From contig JALJCQ010000001.1 in assembly GCA_023091665.1 (NCBI GenBank), positions 992,001 through 1,056,000 of the forward strand: a stretch of DNA of 64,000 nucleotides, written 5' to 3'. The notes under the pieces are model-generated. The model was given only the letters and a program-made list of their open reading frames with translations. It was not told where the DNA came from and did no database searches. The position numbers were made by a program, and so were the translations under genes. This document shows, piece after piece, positions 18,298 through 29,510 of this stretch (the first letter of the stretch is position 1; the number at the start of each line of letters is the position of its first letter). Origin of the DNA: Pythium myriotylum (taxonomy: Eukaryota; Oomycota; Peronosporomycetes; Pythiales; Pythiaceae).

Positions 18298-19857
18298 TTA
18301 CAGAATGAACTTGGAGAGATCCGTGGTCTTGAGCAAATTGCCGACGCGCTCGGTAACGTACTCTTTGGTAACAGTGATCTTGGAGCCAGGTTCCATCTCC
18401 GACGAATCGAAGCTGATCTCCTCCACAACCTTCTCCAAAACTGTGTGCAGGCGTCGAGCGCCAATGTTCTCGACGGTCTTGTTGACCTTCGAAGCAACGC
18501 GAGCAATTTCACGGATTGCCTCTTCAGTGAATTCGAGGTGAACGTTCTCGGTCTTGATGAGCTCAATTTGCTGTTTGATAAGGTTGGTGACAGGCTCGGT
18601 CAAGATGCGGTACAAGTCCTCCTCAGTCAGACCCTTGAGTTCGACACGGATTGGCAACCGACCTTGCAACTCCGCCAGCAAATCGGACGGCTTGGCCGAG
18701 TGGAACGCACCGGAACCAATGAACAGGATGTGGTCCGTGTTCACGTTGCCGTGCTTAGTCGAGATCACTGAGCCTTCAATCAGCGGCAGCAAGTCCCGTT
18801 GAACACCTTCGCTGCTCGGGTCAGCTTGGCGACGGAAGTCACCATTCGAGCAAATCTTGTCGATCTCATCGATGAAAACAATTCCGTTCTCCTCTGTCTC
18901 ACTGATGGCCTCACGCACAACGTCCGACATATCAATCGCCTTCTCCATTTCGATTTCCTCGAAAATCGCGCGCGACTCGGCAACAGTCATAACCTTCCGC
19001 TCAAACTTCTTTTCGCCGTAAGCCTTGCTGAAAATTTCGCCGATCGGGATCGCCTTTTCACCAGTAGCTAGTGCGATTGGTGAGTTGCCAAGGTTGTTGC
19101 GAGCGGCTGGCACATCCACCGTGATTGTTCGGTCCTCCATTTCTCCCAGACGCAACAATCGCTGGAACGAAGCGCGCGATCGCTCAGTCACATTCGCACC
19201 TGTGAGTGCGTCGAGGATTCGGTTCTCGACGAGGTGCTGCACTTCCTTGCGCACACGTTCCTTGCGCTGCTTCTTCACCATGTTGATGGCGTTTTCGACC
19301 AGGTCCCGGATGATCTGGTCGACGTCACGGCCGTGGAAACCGACTTCTGTGAACTTCGTGGCCTCCACTTTGACGAACGGGGCCTCGCACAGTTTGGCGA
19401 GGCGTCGTGCAATCTCTGTCTTTCCGCATCCTGTAGGGCCAATCATCAAAATGTTCTTGGGGCTCACTTCCTGGCGCAGGTCGTCCGGGATCTTGAGGCG
19501 GCGCCAGCGGTTGCGCAACGCGATCGCGACGGCGCGCTTGGCATCGGGCTGGCCCACGATGTACTTGTTCAGCTGCTCGACGACCTCCTTGGGCTTGAGC
19601 TTGCGGCCCATTTCGTCCTCCTCGTGGGCTTCTTCCTGGTTGATCACGGCCTCCTCCGGCGTGGGCATGTCGTCCGAGGTCGCGACATTGGCGGCGGTAC
19701 TGAAGCCGAATGCGCCCGAGTTGCGCGAGAAAGGCGCCGCGGGCAGCTGCGTCGCCGCGAGCGCGTGGGGCCTGGCCGACGCGGCGGCGCGCGGCGCGCT
19801 GGACGAGGCGCTGGCGGCGAGACGCAGCAGCGTGCGCGGGTGCACGGCGCGTCGCAT
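18298..19857 (-). CDS. hslU: Mitochondrial HslU, ATPase of the HslVU protease
   Basis: A 519-residue intronless gene. The open frame extends upstream to 19998, but the ATG at 19857 gives an Arg/Ala/Ser-rich presequence of about 75 residues typical of mitochondrial import, so it was chosen. The AAA+ core shows Walker A GPTGCGKT (140-147), Walker B VFIDEID (327-333), and sensor-2 GARRLHTVLE (467-476). The C-terminus LSKFIL matches the tail by which HslU docks into HslV. The pore loop, GYVG in E. coli, is GFHG here (173-176). HslU unfolds substrates for the HslV peptidase in the matrix; HslV is not in this window. It faces Listerin across 406 bases. Confidence 0.95.
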   Translation of the reverse strand: MRRAVHPRTLLRLAASASSSAPRAAASARPHALAATQLPAAPFSRNSGAFGFSTAANVATSDDMPTPEEAVINQEEAHEEDEMGRKLKPKEVVEQLNKYIVGQPDAKRAVAIALRNRWRRLKIPDDLRQEVSPKNILMIGPTGCGKTEIARRLAKLCEAPFVKVEATKFTEVGFHGRDVDQIIRDLVENAINMVKKQRKERVRKEVQHLVENRILDALTGANVTERSRASFQRLLRLGEMEDRTITVDVPAARNNLGNSPIALATGEKAIPIGEIFSKAYGEKKFERKVMTVAESRAIFEEIEMEKAIDMSDVVREAISETEENGIVFIDEIDKICSNGDFRRQADPSSEGVQRDLLPLIEGSVISTKHGNVNTDHILFIGSGAFHSAKPSDLLAELQGRLPIRVELKGLTEEDLYRILTEPVTNLIKQQIELIKTENVHLEFTEEAIREIARVASKVNKTVENIGARRLHTVLEKVVEEISFDSSEMEPGSKITVTKEYVTERVGNLLKTTDLSKFIL

Positions 19858-20263
19858 CGAGTTCTTTGCTCTTCTCCTCCGGTCCCCAGAGCTGGGCTGA
19901 CCTCCCCACGCCCCGCAAGGTTTCTCGAGTGATCCAATCAAAGACAGAGTGGCCATGGTGTGGCAGAATGTGGACCACCCAACATCTATTTCCGCCAATG
20001 AGAGATGCTAACATGACGTCATCTGGCTTTTCTTTGTCAATGAGAACGCCTTCTACCAATCAAAATACGTTAAAAGAGTTTCAACCAATTCCATACGTTT
20101 ATTATTTTACACCAATTATATCTAGACATTGCTGTCTCTTAACATACTACTAACTGTAGTCGACTCCAGAGTGCAGGCTACAAAGACCATCACTCACCTT
20201 ATTGGTGTCCACGAAGTCGAGGCACAAGAGATCCCCGAGCAAGCAGGAGGGCCGCTCGTGGAG
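19858..20263. promoter_or_regulatory. Shared 406-bp divergent intergenic region, hslU / LTN1
   Basis: Both start codons point outward from this stretch, so promoters of both genes must lie here. The middle (about 20040-20160) is AT-rich. No specific initiator was confirmed. Confidence 0.5.
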
Positions 20264-23200
20264 ATGGCGCCCAAGACCAACAAGCAGCGCGAGAAGCTCG
20301 AGCAGAGCCAGGCCTCCTCGCGTGCCAAGGCCCACGAATCGCTTCGCGGAGCCGCGACCGCCGGGGGCTTCGTGGGCTTCTCGAGCTTCGCGAAAGCAGC
20401 TCCCGACGCAGCGCCGACGAACCCGTTCGCGGCGTTCTCCGCTGGTGGCTCGGGCGCGGGAAACGCCGCGTACGGAGGCAATGACGAGTACGGCGCTGCT
20501 TCGGCCTCGGCCATCTACGACGGATCGGACCACGAGATCGCGATGGCGCTCAAGATGCTGGGCAAGAAAGGCCCCGTGACCAAGATCAAGGCGCTCAACG
20601 GCTTCCTCACGGACATCCTGCCACACAAGAAGCCCGTAGAGCTGCGCGGCATGGTGGGCCATTTCGTGCAGCTGTACACCTTTGAGATCCGCGATCAGAA
20701 GGACCGCAAAGTGCGCCATTTGCTGAACGAAGTGCTGCTTGGGCTGGCGACCAAACTGCGCCCCAAGGCGTTTGCGCCGCATCTGCGACGGCTCTTGCCA
20801 TATTGGCTCATGGCCATGCACGATGTAAACCCGGAGGCCGCATCGGCTGCTACCAAGGCGCTCGAGGCTCTCTTTCCCGAGAATCTGGAAATGCAGGCTG
20901 AAGTTGTCGTTGCTCATTCAAGTGCGATCATGGAAGAGTACAGCGCATTCTTCCAGCACACACCTGATTCATTCCCAGGAGTTACGTTAGCGGAGAGCGA
21001 TGAGCGAGAAGAGCGGTACGAGCGCTGCGTCACGGCAGCCGTGCTCAGTGTGGACAAGATCGTCAATCTCTTTGCGACAACCGGCAACGTGGAGAAGCTC
21101 AGCGACGAGGATAAGGCCTTTTCGGTCGCGGGTGTCGTGTCAGCGGACAAATTCGGTCGTCTCGTCTCCGCAACATCCAAGAATCCCAACTTCACGCGCG
21201 ACGGCATCCGCAAAGCAACTTACAGGGCCCTGAAGTCGCTTGTGACGTCAGCTTATCCCATCGTAGCGGCCCGCGAAGAGTACTTCGGCAAGCTCATTCT
21301 CGGTGCATTGAGTGATAAGCACCCAGCAAACCAGCAGGAGCTATGGGACATGGTCCTGACGTTCCTGCAGAAGGCGGCACCCACGTTGTGGAGTCACGGT
21401 GACGCCCAGGGCTTCGCTAAATTCATCAAGAGCGCTGTACAGCCGAGACTATTTGCTCAGATCCGCCACGGTTTCTTCGGCTCGGCACGCACGTCATTCC
21501 CTGTGTTGCTCCCGCTGCTGTCGATGATCCCACTGGAACAGGTCGTGGACGCCAAATTTGGCCACTGCGCTCTGTACTCGGGCGTGATCGAAAACGCATG
21601 GAAGTTCCTCGGGTCTACAGATTCTCGCTCTTTTGAGGAAGTGGTGATCAAGTCAGCCTTTGAATGTTTGCGTGCCTTTATGGACTATTTCTTGCGAAGT
21701 CCGACAAACCGAGAGTCTGCCACCCGTTTATTTGCGCAAGATAATGAGACTTCGACTGCGGCTATCTATGTTAGCCAGTTCGAAAGAGCGACTAGGGATT
21801 CGTTGCTGGAGTTGTTCAAGTCGACCAAACTTTCGGTTCGGCATGTCAAAACTTACGCTAGTGAGTGGCAATTGATGGAGAGTAAGCTCAGCGCCGCGAG
21901 TGATCCGACCAGCGTGGTTGTTGCGAAGGTGTTCGTAAAAGAGTCAAACGCATGGCTACTCTCGGTGCTCGAGAGTCTGCCATCGATGACGGTCATCCAA
22001 TCCAGCCGTGTGCACGCATTCCTGAAGGTCTTTGCGACCGATGGCGACGAACTGAGTTCACTTTTGATGCGCGCGGGCAAACAAATGTACGCGTCTTGTA
22101 TTGCTCAGCTGAAGAGCCCTGAGAGAGCGACTGTTGCATTGGAGCTCATGAATGGACTCTACGATGTGGTTGGGGCTCAGGCACTGGGCATTTTAGATAG
22201 CGAAGAACCCGTGGAGCAGCATTACGAGACTCATATTCGCCCACTTGTCATTGCTGCTGGTGCGACTTCACTTGAACATTTGTCGTCGAATGCCGTGTCT
22301 GTGGCTCTTCGCGCAGCCCAACAGTTCTTTACACTTGTGATCGATAAGAAGTCATTCGTGTTGCAGCTCTTCCAGGATTTCGGTGTTCAGTATGGTGATC
22401 TTTCCAAAGCTGCGCTCGTGGTCGAGACGTGTTTCCGATACCCATTCACCTCCGAAGGAGCCTCACAGTGGATAGCAAGCGGCAGTTTTCGCATGGATGT
22501 GACAATTGATGGCAGAGAGGAACATCCGCTATCAGCTGTGTGGAAGGGAAAGCTGTTGGACGAGTTTGTGATGATCAGTCTAAAGGGACGACTTGACGAT
22601 GAGGATACAGAGGCGTTCTCAACTGTGCTCCGCTCATGTCTAGGTGGAGAGGAGAGCATGCCAGTCGTTAATGCGGATGCCGTGGTCATCCTCAGCCATT
22701 TCGTGACCCAGCAGCAGAGTGAAGCCGATGCTGTGATGCGTATCCTCCCAAGTCTTGTTGGGCTCTTTTCTCGACTCGGGGCGGAAGCATTGCCGAGCGA
22801 ACTCCGATCTGCTGAGGAGCAGTTGTATGTAAGCTTGTTCCACCTAGCAGCGAAAAGCAGCTACAAAACCGAAGCTGGGGCGCTTTGGAAGCGTTACGTT
22901 CGTCCGACTGTCTCCAAATGGACAAGTGAGCGCCGTCTGTCTCTGATCAACTCGCTAGCCGAAACGATCAATGCCATTTTCGCTTCGGATGGAAGCAATA
23001 CAGTTGTCTATAGCCCAAAGATCTGGGCATCTTACGTCGAGCTCTACCTTGAGCTAGCGTTGTCGGATGGCCACGAAGATACGTGTTCACCGTTCGCCTT
23101 GATCAACCGCTTGACGATCTTCGATCTGCGCTTTGAAGGCTCACGCGCGCAGTTGACAACTCTGTATGGTCGACTGCTGAGTTCGCTTGGGGAACTTTGT

Positions 23201-25852
23201 GATTCGGAGGATGCAAGCAAGGGGGTAGCCAATTACTTCAATGAGCTGCTCGAGCGAGATACTGATCGAGGCTTGAAACTTCTTCGTCGCCTAGTCGATA
23301 TTGACGTTTGTCATGGACTCACGTGGGCAATCCTACAAGCCGAGACGATGGCGTCGCTGGGTCACGATTCCGCAATTGCTCCGTTGGAGTATGTCTCACT
23401 TCGCCCGTTATACGTGAGCCTGGCTACCCATATCCCCAGCGTCATCTCTGTTCTCGCAGCAGGCGAAGAAGCCAAGCCACGCTATAGGCGTGTGCTATTC
23501 ACAAATCAGCATACTGATACAGGGGTGGCTGAAGATGTGGATAGTCTGGAAGATCTCTCTGATCATCAGCACGCTCGCCTCGATCGACTCGTCGCTAGCG
23601 TGTTGGTCTCATTCCTAACATCAACGGACGCTATCGCGTACGCCCAGGAATGGCTCGAACAACAGCGTCCCGCTGCCTCATTGGTCTCAATCGACCGCAT
23701 TGTTCGAATTCTCGCGTCCTCTGACGAAGTTAGCACGACCGATGTCCTTGAAAAGGTCCTCGCAAAGAGTGTTGCTTCGCTACAACAGTGGCCGGGTCCA
23801 ACTGGTGTTCAGGCGCTGAATGTCTTCACGAGTGCATGGACAATAGAAAAGACGGCCAAGTCGCTCTCGTTCGATTCCGCTGTTCATCACCCCCTTCTAC
23901 TCAAGATGTCGAGAGCATTCGCGATGACAAGTCAATGCACTGTGTCTGAATGGATCGAGGCGGCTGCATACCTTTCTGCGGCACCGTCTGCTTGGGTCGA
24001 GTCGGACACCTTGGAAGACACAAAAAAGCGATGGTCGATTGCTGCGCGTGGTCTCCTCACACATGCTCTAGCGGGCAACGCGGATGTCGCTGAGGTCTCA
24101 GGTTTGCGTATCCACAAGCGGACTCTCCCAGCAGCATTCGAGGGCAGCGAAGAGGATGATCGACTGATAGCTGAATATCCGTCGGCCCTGGTGCGCAGCC
24201 GGCGGGCTCTTGCCGAACTTGTGAATATTATGGCTCAAGTCGATGGCGGTAATTCCTTGCGAGAACTTGCTGTTGAAAACCGCGAGGCGTTGCTATCATC
24301 GCTGCTGACAGGTATCGCCGAAGGTCTGACTGTAAAGTCACGGCTCGTGTCCACGTACCTCGAGCTGCTATCGGCAAGCAAATCTCTTGCCGTTATTGAT
24401 CTCTCTGCTGAGATTGATGCTTTGTTTGACGCGGCAACCCACACGATCCCAAAGCTTCTGTCTGTCGTGTCGGATCCTGCACGCGTCCGATCGTTGCTGC
24501 TTGATGCATTTGTCCATGTGAAGGGTCTCGCTGCGAGCTTTAACTTGGAGAAGACCTCAACCCCTCCGCACGTGCGAGCTATGTTATACACCTTATGCAC
24601 ATTCACTAGCGCGTTTAACTCGACGAGTGGTGCGGACTCCAGTGCCGGAGTCGACATCAACGCAGATGACGAAGCTGCTGCCGAAGCTGCATTAGCAAAA
24701 TCGCTTATCCCCGCTGGACTGCGAGCGGCCCTTAAGGCGGGATTCCAGTTCTCAAGTGTCTCGAATAAGTCGACAAGGCGCTCACGACGCAAGCAGCATC
24801 GCCCGGAAGAGGAGGACGAAATAATGGCGCGCTTGCTCGTCTGGGACCTCTTCATCCAGCTGTTCCCGGACTCAGGCTCTCGCGATGGCGGACACCTAGG
24901 GATGAGGTCCTCGGCTTTGTGCACTTACGTATCCAAGAACGGTCTGCTCTCGAGCTATTTGACGTTCTGTGGTGAACTTCTTTCAAAAGAGACAGGTTCC
25001 CAGTCGAGCGTTGCGCGTCTTAAGCTCCAGGACGATCCGCTCTTCAAACTTGAGAACTTTGATGAATTGTTTGCTGAAGCAACTGTTGTGGGTCTGGCCG
25101 CACGCTCGTTCTTCCGCACGGTTCTGCGACTTCCGTCGATGGTCCGTACGTGGTGGAACGACGAATGTAGCCGCAGTTTGCGAAGCTGGGCTACCAAGTA
25201 CTTCGAGGAGGTTTGTGAGCGGTCCATTCTGTATTCAAGCTGTCTGCTTACGCATTGTTTCTTTTCTCACCGCAGCATATCACCCCGTATGTGCTAACAT
25301 CGGAGTTGGACATCATCTTAAAGGCATCGCAAACCCATTCGTGGGATGAAGAGTGCGTTCGCGATTGTACGACTGGTCAAGAGATTGCTCATCTAACAGT
25401 GGCTTTGAAATTCTAGTGAAATGACTGTCAAGGGCAGCAAGGTGTCTCGCGAGATTACAACGACGTACTTCAAGGATGAATGCACATTGGAAATGGTCAT
25501 CCGCGTGCCGTCATCATACCCACTGCGGTCGGTCGAGGTCGAATGCACTCGCCGCATCGGCATTACTGAGGATCGCTGGCGCCGTTGGGTCCTACAGATC
25601 ATCAAGGTCACATCGGCACAGGACGGTTCACTTCTCGACGCCGTCCTACTCTGGAAGAAGAATCTAGACAAGGAGTTCGAAGGTGTCGAACCGTGCCCGA
25701 TCTGTTACTCGATCTTGAACCCCAAGACCATGGGGCTCCCCAACTTGTCGTGCAAGACGTGCTCCAACAAGTACCACAACTCATGTCTGTACAAGTGGTT
25801 CAACCAGTCGGGCAAGAACAAGTGTCCGATCTGCCAGCAGCCGTTCACCTAA
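20264..25852 (+). CDS. LTN1: Listerin E3 ubiquitin ligase (ribosome quality control)
   Basis: Three exons (20264-25210, 25276-25352, 25417-25852; introns 65 and 64 bp) give 1819 residues, near the size of human Listerin. The N-terminus (MAPKTNKQREKLEQ, then DGSDHEIAMALKMLGKKGPVTK) matches the Listerin N-terminal region that binds NEMF/Rqc2 and the 60S subunit. Long helical HEAT repeats fill the middle. The last 52 residues form a RING: CPIC...C-x2-C...YHNSCLYKWF...CPIC (about 1768-1817). Listerin ubiquitinates nascent chains on stalled 60S subunits. The ATG at 20264 was chosen over upstream in-frame codons because the conserved N-terminus starts there. Intron 2 uses GTGCGT/TCTAG, inferred because it restores the RWD-like segment WDEDEMTVKGSKVSRE. 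Confidence 0.95.
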
Positions 25853-25949
25853 AGCGTGGGAGGTCCCATTAGGCACTCGTCAGAATAAAATACGTTCGTG
25901 CCTAAGTGGTCGCCTCCGAAACAGGGGGTCGCGTTATCTAGACTAGATT

Positions 25950-26503
25950 CTACAGTATTATGCAGCCACAGCCAGGCGTTGTGTCTGGGATCGGTGCAAC
26001 ATTTGCGGCCGTAGTTGGACGTGCTGGAGGATCCACTTTCGAAACAGATGTGTGAGTGCACCGTACCGAAATGGCTCCAAGCTCTGACGTCGCTCACCTC
26101 GTGTGGATGAAGTCTTGGCGTTTGTCGTCGACGAAGGTGCTGTTCGGAGCACGGAGACGTTGACGGGCGTCGGATGCGTCGGGAAGCCGGGCACCTTGGC
26201 GGCCTCGAGGGTCTGGGAGTCTTGGAGCATGCCGCGGCCCATGCAGATCAGCCGAATGCACCTGGCATCGTCTGCCGGGGGCAAGGCTACGTACACCAAG
26301 ACACCGCATCGTCAGCACTGAATCCACCCTGTGAGTAATCCGGAGCGACGCGTGCCCGGTGGCCAGTTGAGCATGAGCTGCGCCTTGACATCGGCGATGA
26401 GCAGCGACTTGGCGAAGCGCAGCACGACGTGGACGCCGTCCTGGTTGGCGAATAAGAACTTGAGCGAGAGCTCGTCGTCGGAGCTTCCGGGCGCTCGGCT
26501 CAT
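25950..26503 (-). CDS. Prenylated ubiquitin-fold protein (UBL3/MUB type)
   Basis: Inferred exons 26503-26350, 26286-26098 and 26035-25950 (introns 63 and 62 bp) give 142 residues. The ubiquitin-like fold starts at about residue 13 (ELSLKFLFANQDG) and runs through DVKAQLMLNWPPG and RLICMGRGMLQDSQTL to TPVNVSVLR. The last six residues are CGCIIL, a CAAX prenylation box with a second cysteine available for palmitoylation, as in animal UBL3 and plant MUB proteins, which anchor at the plasma membrane and can recruit E2 enzymes. The second intron is well supported by frame and by the CAAX end; the first has a weak donor (GTCGCT), so residues at that junction are uncertain. The stop lies 97 bases from the Listerin stop (convergent). 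Confidence 0.78.
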
Positions 26504-26786
26504 GGCGCGTGCGAGCGGCGACGCGAAGCAGCACGAGAGACGCGCGCTTTCGTCGAGGCTGATATCCCGACCACCTTGAAGAATGCTCCTGAGGAGCTCC
26601 GTGGGTACTGTCTCACGTTCCAATAGAGAGCTCCTCTGAGTCCCTTTTCTTTCTATTTCTATCCTTTGATCTGATTCCCTCAGCAGGGGCGGCAGTTTCG
26701 GTATTTTATCGGCGTAATATTCCGGCCTCTTGCATTCGCTTGGTTCCTTGTCGGGCGTGACGTGACGTTGAACAGCCACGGTCGCC

Positions 26787-29351
26787 ATGGCCCTCGACAA
26801 CCAGCGCGAGCGCGTCTTCCAGCAGCGCTTCGAGCCCAAGCCGACGGCCTACGCGCCCTACGGATCGCACGAAGACCACCCGCTGCGCGACGCCCACGTG
26901 CAGATGCAGGCGCGGCTCCAGGCGCTGCGCGACGTGCGCGCGCGGCTGCGCTTCGCCCGCAAGCCCAGCGACGCCGACGACGCGCCGCGAGACGACGCCA
27001 TGGCCATCGCCACGCGCGTCGCGCTCTCCACGCAGCCCACGACCGACGAGTGGGTCCAGCGCGGCGGCATCCTCGCGCTCGACGGGCTCGAGACGCTCTT
27101 CCTCGGGTTCCTCTCGACCCACGAGCTCGTCACGGCCGGCGCCGTCTGCCAGAGCTGGTACGCGCTCGCGCGCCGAGACGCCTTCTGGGAGCCGCTGCTG
27201 CTCACGCCCGTGGAAAAGTACCCGCTGCGAGCGTTCCTCGGCTTCCCGAGCAGCGCCAACGTGCCCGCGATCCAAGTCTACATCATCTACCGCAAGATTC
27301 GCGCCCAGCTCCAGCGGCTCGACGCCAAAGACGACGAGACGCCGCGCCAGTCGCCCGACGCGCTGCGATTCGAAGAGCTCTTCCTGCGCTACCGCCGCGC
27401 GGCCAACAACCACAACGAGGAACAGGGACTGCTCGGCGAGGACGACGAGTTCGCCATGCTGCCGCCGCCGGCTCCGCTGCCGAGACGTTCCTCGCGCGGC
27501 AGTGGGACGGCGGCGGCTCGGAGACTCCACTTCCGATCAGTCCATCTCGTCTATCCGGCAGACGAGGACCTCAGCGCGGTCGACGAAGACACGCCGATGC
27601 TGGACGGCGGGTTCCACGACGAAGAGATCGACGTCAGCGTGCCTCTCGCACGCGCCGCGCTCGACGTCGTTCTCGCGCCGCAGGAGCCGCTCCACCAGCG
27701 AGACCAGTTCTTCGTGCCTGCTGATATCGAAAGCGATGAGGAGATCTGGATCGACGGCGAGGCTCACAACGACGACGACGTCGCCATGCTCGCACCCGAC
27801 GGGAACCTGCTCGACCAGCACTCATCCGGTGCTGCACCGTCGATTCTCGACGCCTGTCGCCGCGTGCGCCTGCTCACATGGCTCGCGCGGCGCCGCTCTG
27901 TGTCGCGACAGGAGTTCCGCGCGTTCGCTCGCCAGCTTCTCGTCGCGCTGGCCACGCTTGAGGCCTCGCAGGTAACCCACAGCGACGTATGCATCGGCAA
28001 CATCCTCGTCATCGATCGCAGCATCACGCAAGTTTCTCATCCGCACGCATCTGTGGACAACCAACGCTTGACGGAGAACGAGAAGATGCATCCGCCGTTG
28101 TTCCAGTTGTACTGCCGTAGCTCGGTCAACATTTGGAGCTCGCGCAATCTCTCACCACCACCGATTCTCCGTCCCAGGCCCCGACTCGGCGTTCTCCCGG
28201 CGCCACTGCTGCCACCGGCCCGCAATGTCGGGGAGATACTCGCTCACCGCGCCCGCCACCACCACGGGCTTCTCGCAGCACTCATACCACCGCCCGACCT
28301 CGAGGAAGAGGACGACCAGCACGCATTGCGTCGACTACTCGCAGCGCGGGCCTTGCCTCGCGCAGCCCCAGAAGAAGAGAGGGTCCCACCGATGGGGCAG
28401 GCTCAGGCTCCGTCTTCAGCGTCGTACAACACGATGGTGCGCTGCTACCTGCGCATTCTGCGAGAGGTCTGGACCCACGGCCGTGTCGCGGCGACCAACG
28501 AACGGAACCTCCCATTCCTGTCACTTATTTTCTTGCGGCCAAATCTCGTCAAGTCAGCCAGCTTCCGCTCATTCATCGAGTATGGTGAGTACCTTCTTAG
28601 CCGGAACGAAGCCACGCCCACCAAGCTGCTCAACCACATCTTCCTGAGGCGGACCGAGTCTTCCGCAAGCGGCTCACCTCGAAGTTATCGCGTGGACGCG
28701 AGTCGGTTCATCGTCGGCCGCTCGCCTCTCCGACCAACGAGCTACGCCAACGCCGAGGACTACCGCAGCAACGCGATCACCTGGCACGCGCGATACCTTA
28801 CGAGCCACCACGTGCAGCATGCGCCTCGCCACGCCGCCAATAACGTCGACGCGATGCGGTCGCTCACGACAATTGCTCCGTCCCCGATGACGCTCTTTGG
28901 ACCAGCTTTTTTCCACGACGCACTAAGCGAGAGCCGCTTGCCGCTGCAGCGCTTCATCAGCGTAGCTGCGCCGCGCACAGCTTCGTCCTCGTGGGTACAC
29001 ACGCTCGCCGTGTCGCAGCGCCTCACGCTCCAGCAACTCGATCTCTCGCAGGTCGAGCTGCCGCTGTCTATATTGCTGCGCGAGCTCCACCACCTGCAGC
29101 GACTCACTCACTTGCGACTGCCGCGCGTGATCCTCCGAGAAGAGAACCTCGAGCAGTTCGTTGCGGAGCTCTGGTGTGCAGGGTTGCTGCCAACCCTCGA
29201 AGTCATGGACGAGAACGTTAAGACGGCGCTCGACAAGATCGAGTCGGGCTACGTCAAACAGCTCAGCATCATGTCGCTGTCGCTCGAGAACACCGTGCGC
29301 CGGCCACCGCCCCCGCCGTCACTGCACCACACGTTCTCGTCGCCGTTCTAG
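26787..29351 (+). CDS. F-box protein with possible kinase-like segment
   Basis: An open frame of 854 codons. Residues 97-138 fit an F-box (LDGLETLFLGFLSTHELVTA followed by CQSWYALARRDAFWEPLL), suggesting a substrate adaptor of an SCF ubiquitin ligase. Near residues 385-412 the sequence FARQLLVALATLEA...HSDVCIGNILVID resembles the kinase catalytic-loop region (HRDL...NIL), but with no visible ATP-binding loop it would be a pseudokinase remnant at most. Between 28030 and 28440 all three frames are open and Pro/Arg-rich, so an unrecognised intron is possible there. The later part (FLSLIFLRPNLVKSA onward and a leucine-rich LTLQQLDLSQVELPL segment) again looks genuine. GC content is high. Confidence 0.65.
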   Translation: MALDNQRERVFQQRFEPKPTAYAPYGSHEDHPLRDAHVQMQARLQALRDVRARLRFARKPSDADDAPRDDAMAIATRVALSTQPTTDEWVQRGGILALDGLETLFLGFLSTHELVTAGAVCQSWYALARRDAFWEPLLLTPVEKYPLRAFLGFPSSANVPAIQVYIIYRKIRAQLQRLDAKDDETPRQSPDALRFEELFLRYRRAANNHNEEQGLLGEDDEFAMLPPPAPLPRRSSRGSGTAAARRLHFRSVHLVYPADEDLSAVDEDTPMLDGGFHDEEIDVSVPLARAALDVVLAPQEPLHQRDQFFVPADIESDEEIWIDGEAHNDDDVAMLAPDGNLLDQHSSGAAPSILDACRRVRLLTWLARRRSVSRQEFRAFARQLLVALATLEASQVTHSDVCIGNILVIDRSITQVSHPHASVDNQRLTENEKMHPPLFQLYCRSSVNIWSSRNLSPPPILRPRPRLGVLPAPLLPPARNVGEILAHRARHHHGLLAALIPPPDLEEEDDQHALRRLLAARALPRAAPEEERVPPMGQAQAPSSASYNTMVRCYLRILREVWTHGRVAATNERNLPFLSLIFLRPNLVKSASFRSFIEYGEYLLSRNEATPTKLLNHIFLRRTESSASGSPRSYRVDASRFIVGRSPLRPTSYANAEDYRSNAITWHARYLTSHHVQHAPRHAANNVDAMRSLTTIAPSPMTLFGPAFFHDALSESRLPLQRFISVAAPRTASSSWVHTLAVSQRLTLQQLDLSQVELPLSILLRELHHLQRLTHLRLPRVILREENLEQFVAELWCAGLLPTLEVMDENVKTALDKIESGYVKQLSIMSLSLENTVRRPPPPPSLHHTFSSPF

Positions 29352-29510
29352 ACTTGTCGACGTGACTGCTGTGTGAACTCGGTATTTATCTCGTGTACGT
29401 ATTCTCTCTGGATGGACCTCTTCGAACGAAGAAGAGGACACGGACTAGTAAGGAAAACAAAACATTGTACAAGTGCCCATGAACAAACAAAATCACATAT
29501 ATCTCCCCGA

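Noticed and set aside
26762..27724. A 320-codon frame overlapping the F-box gene
   Set aside because: Arg/Ala-rich shadow of the F-box coding frame.
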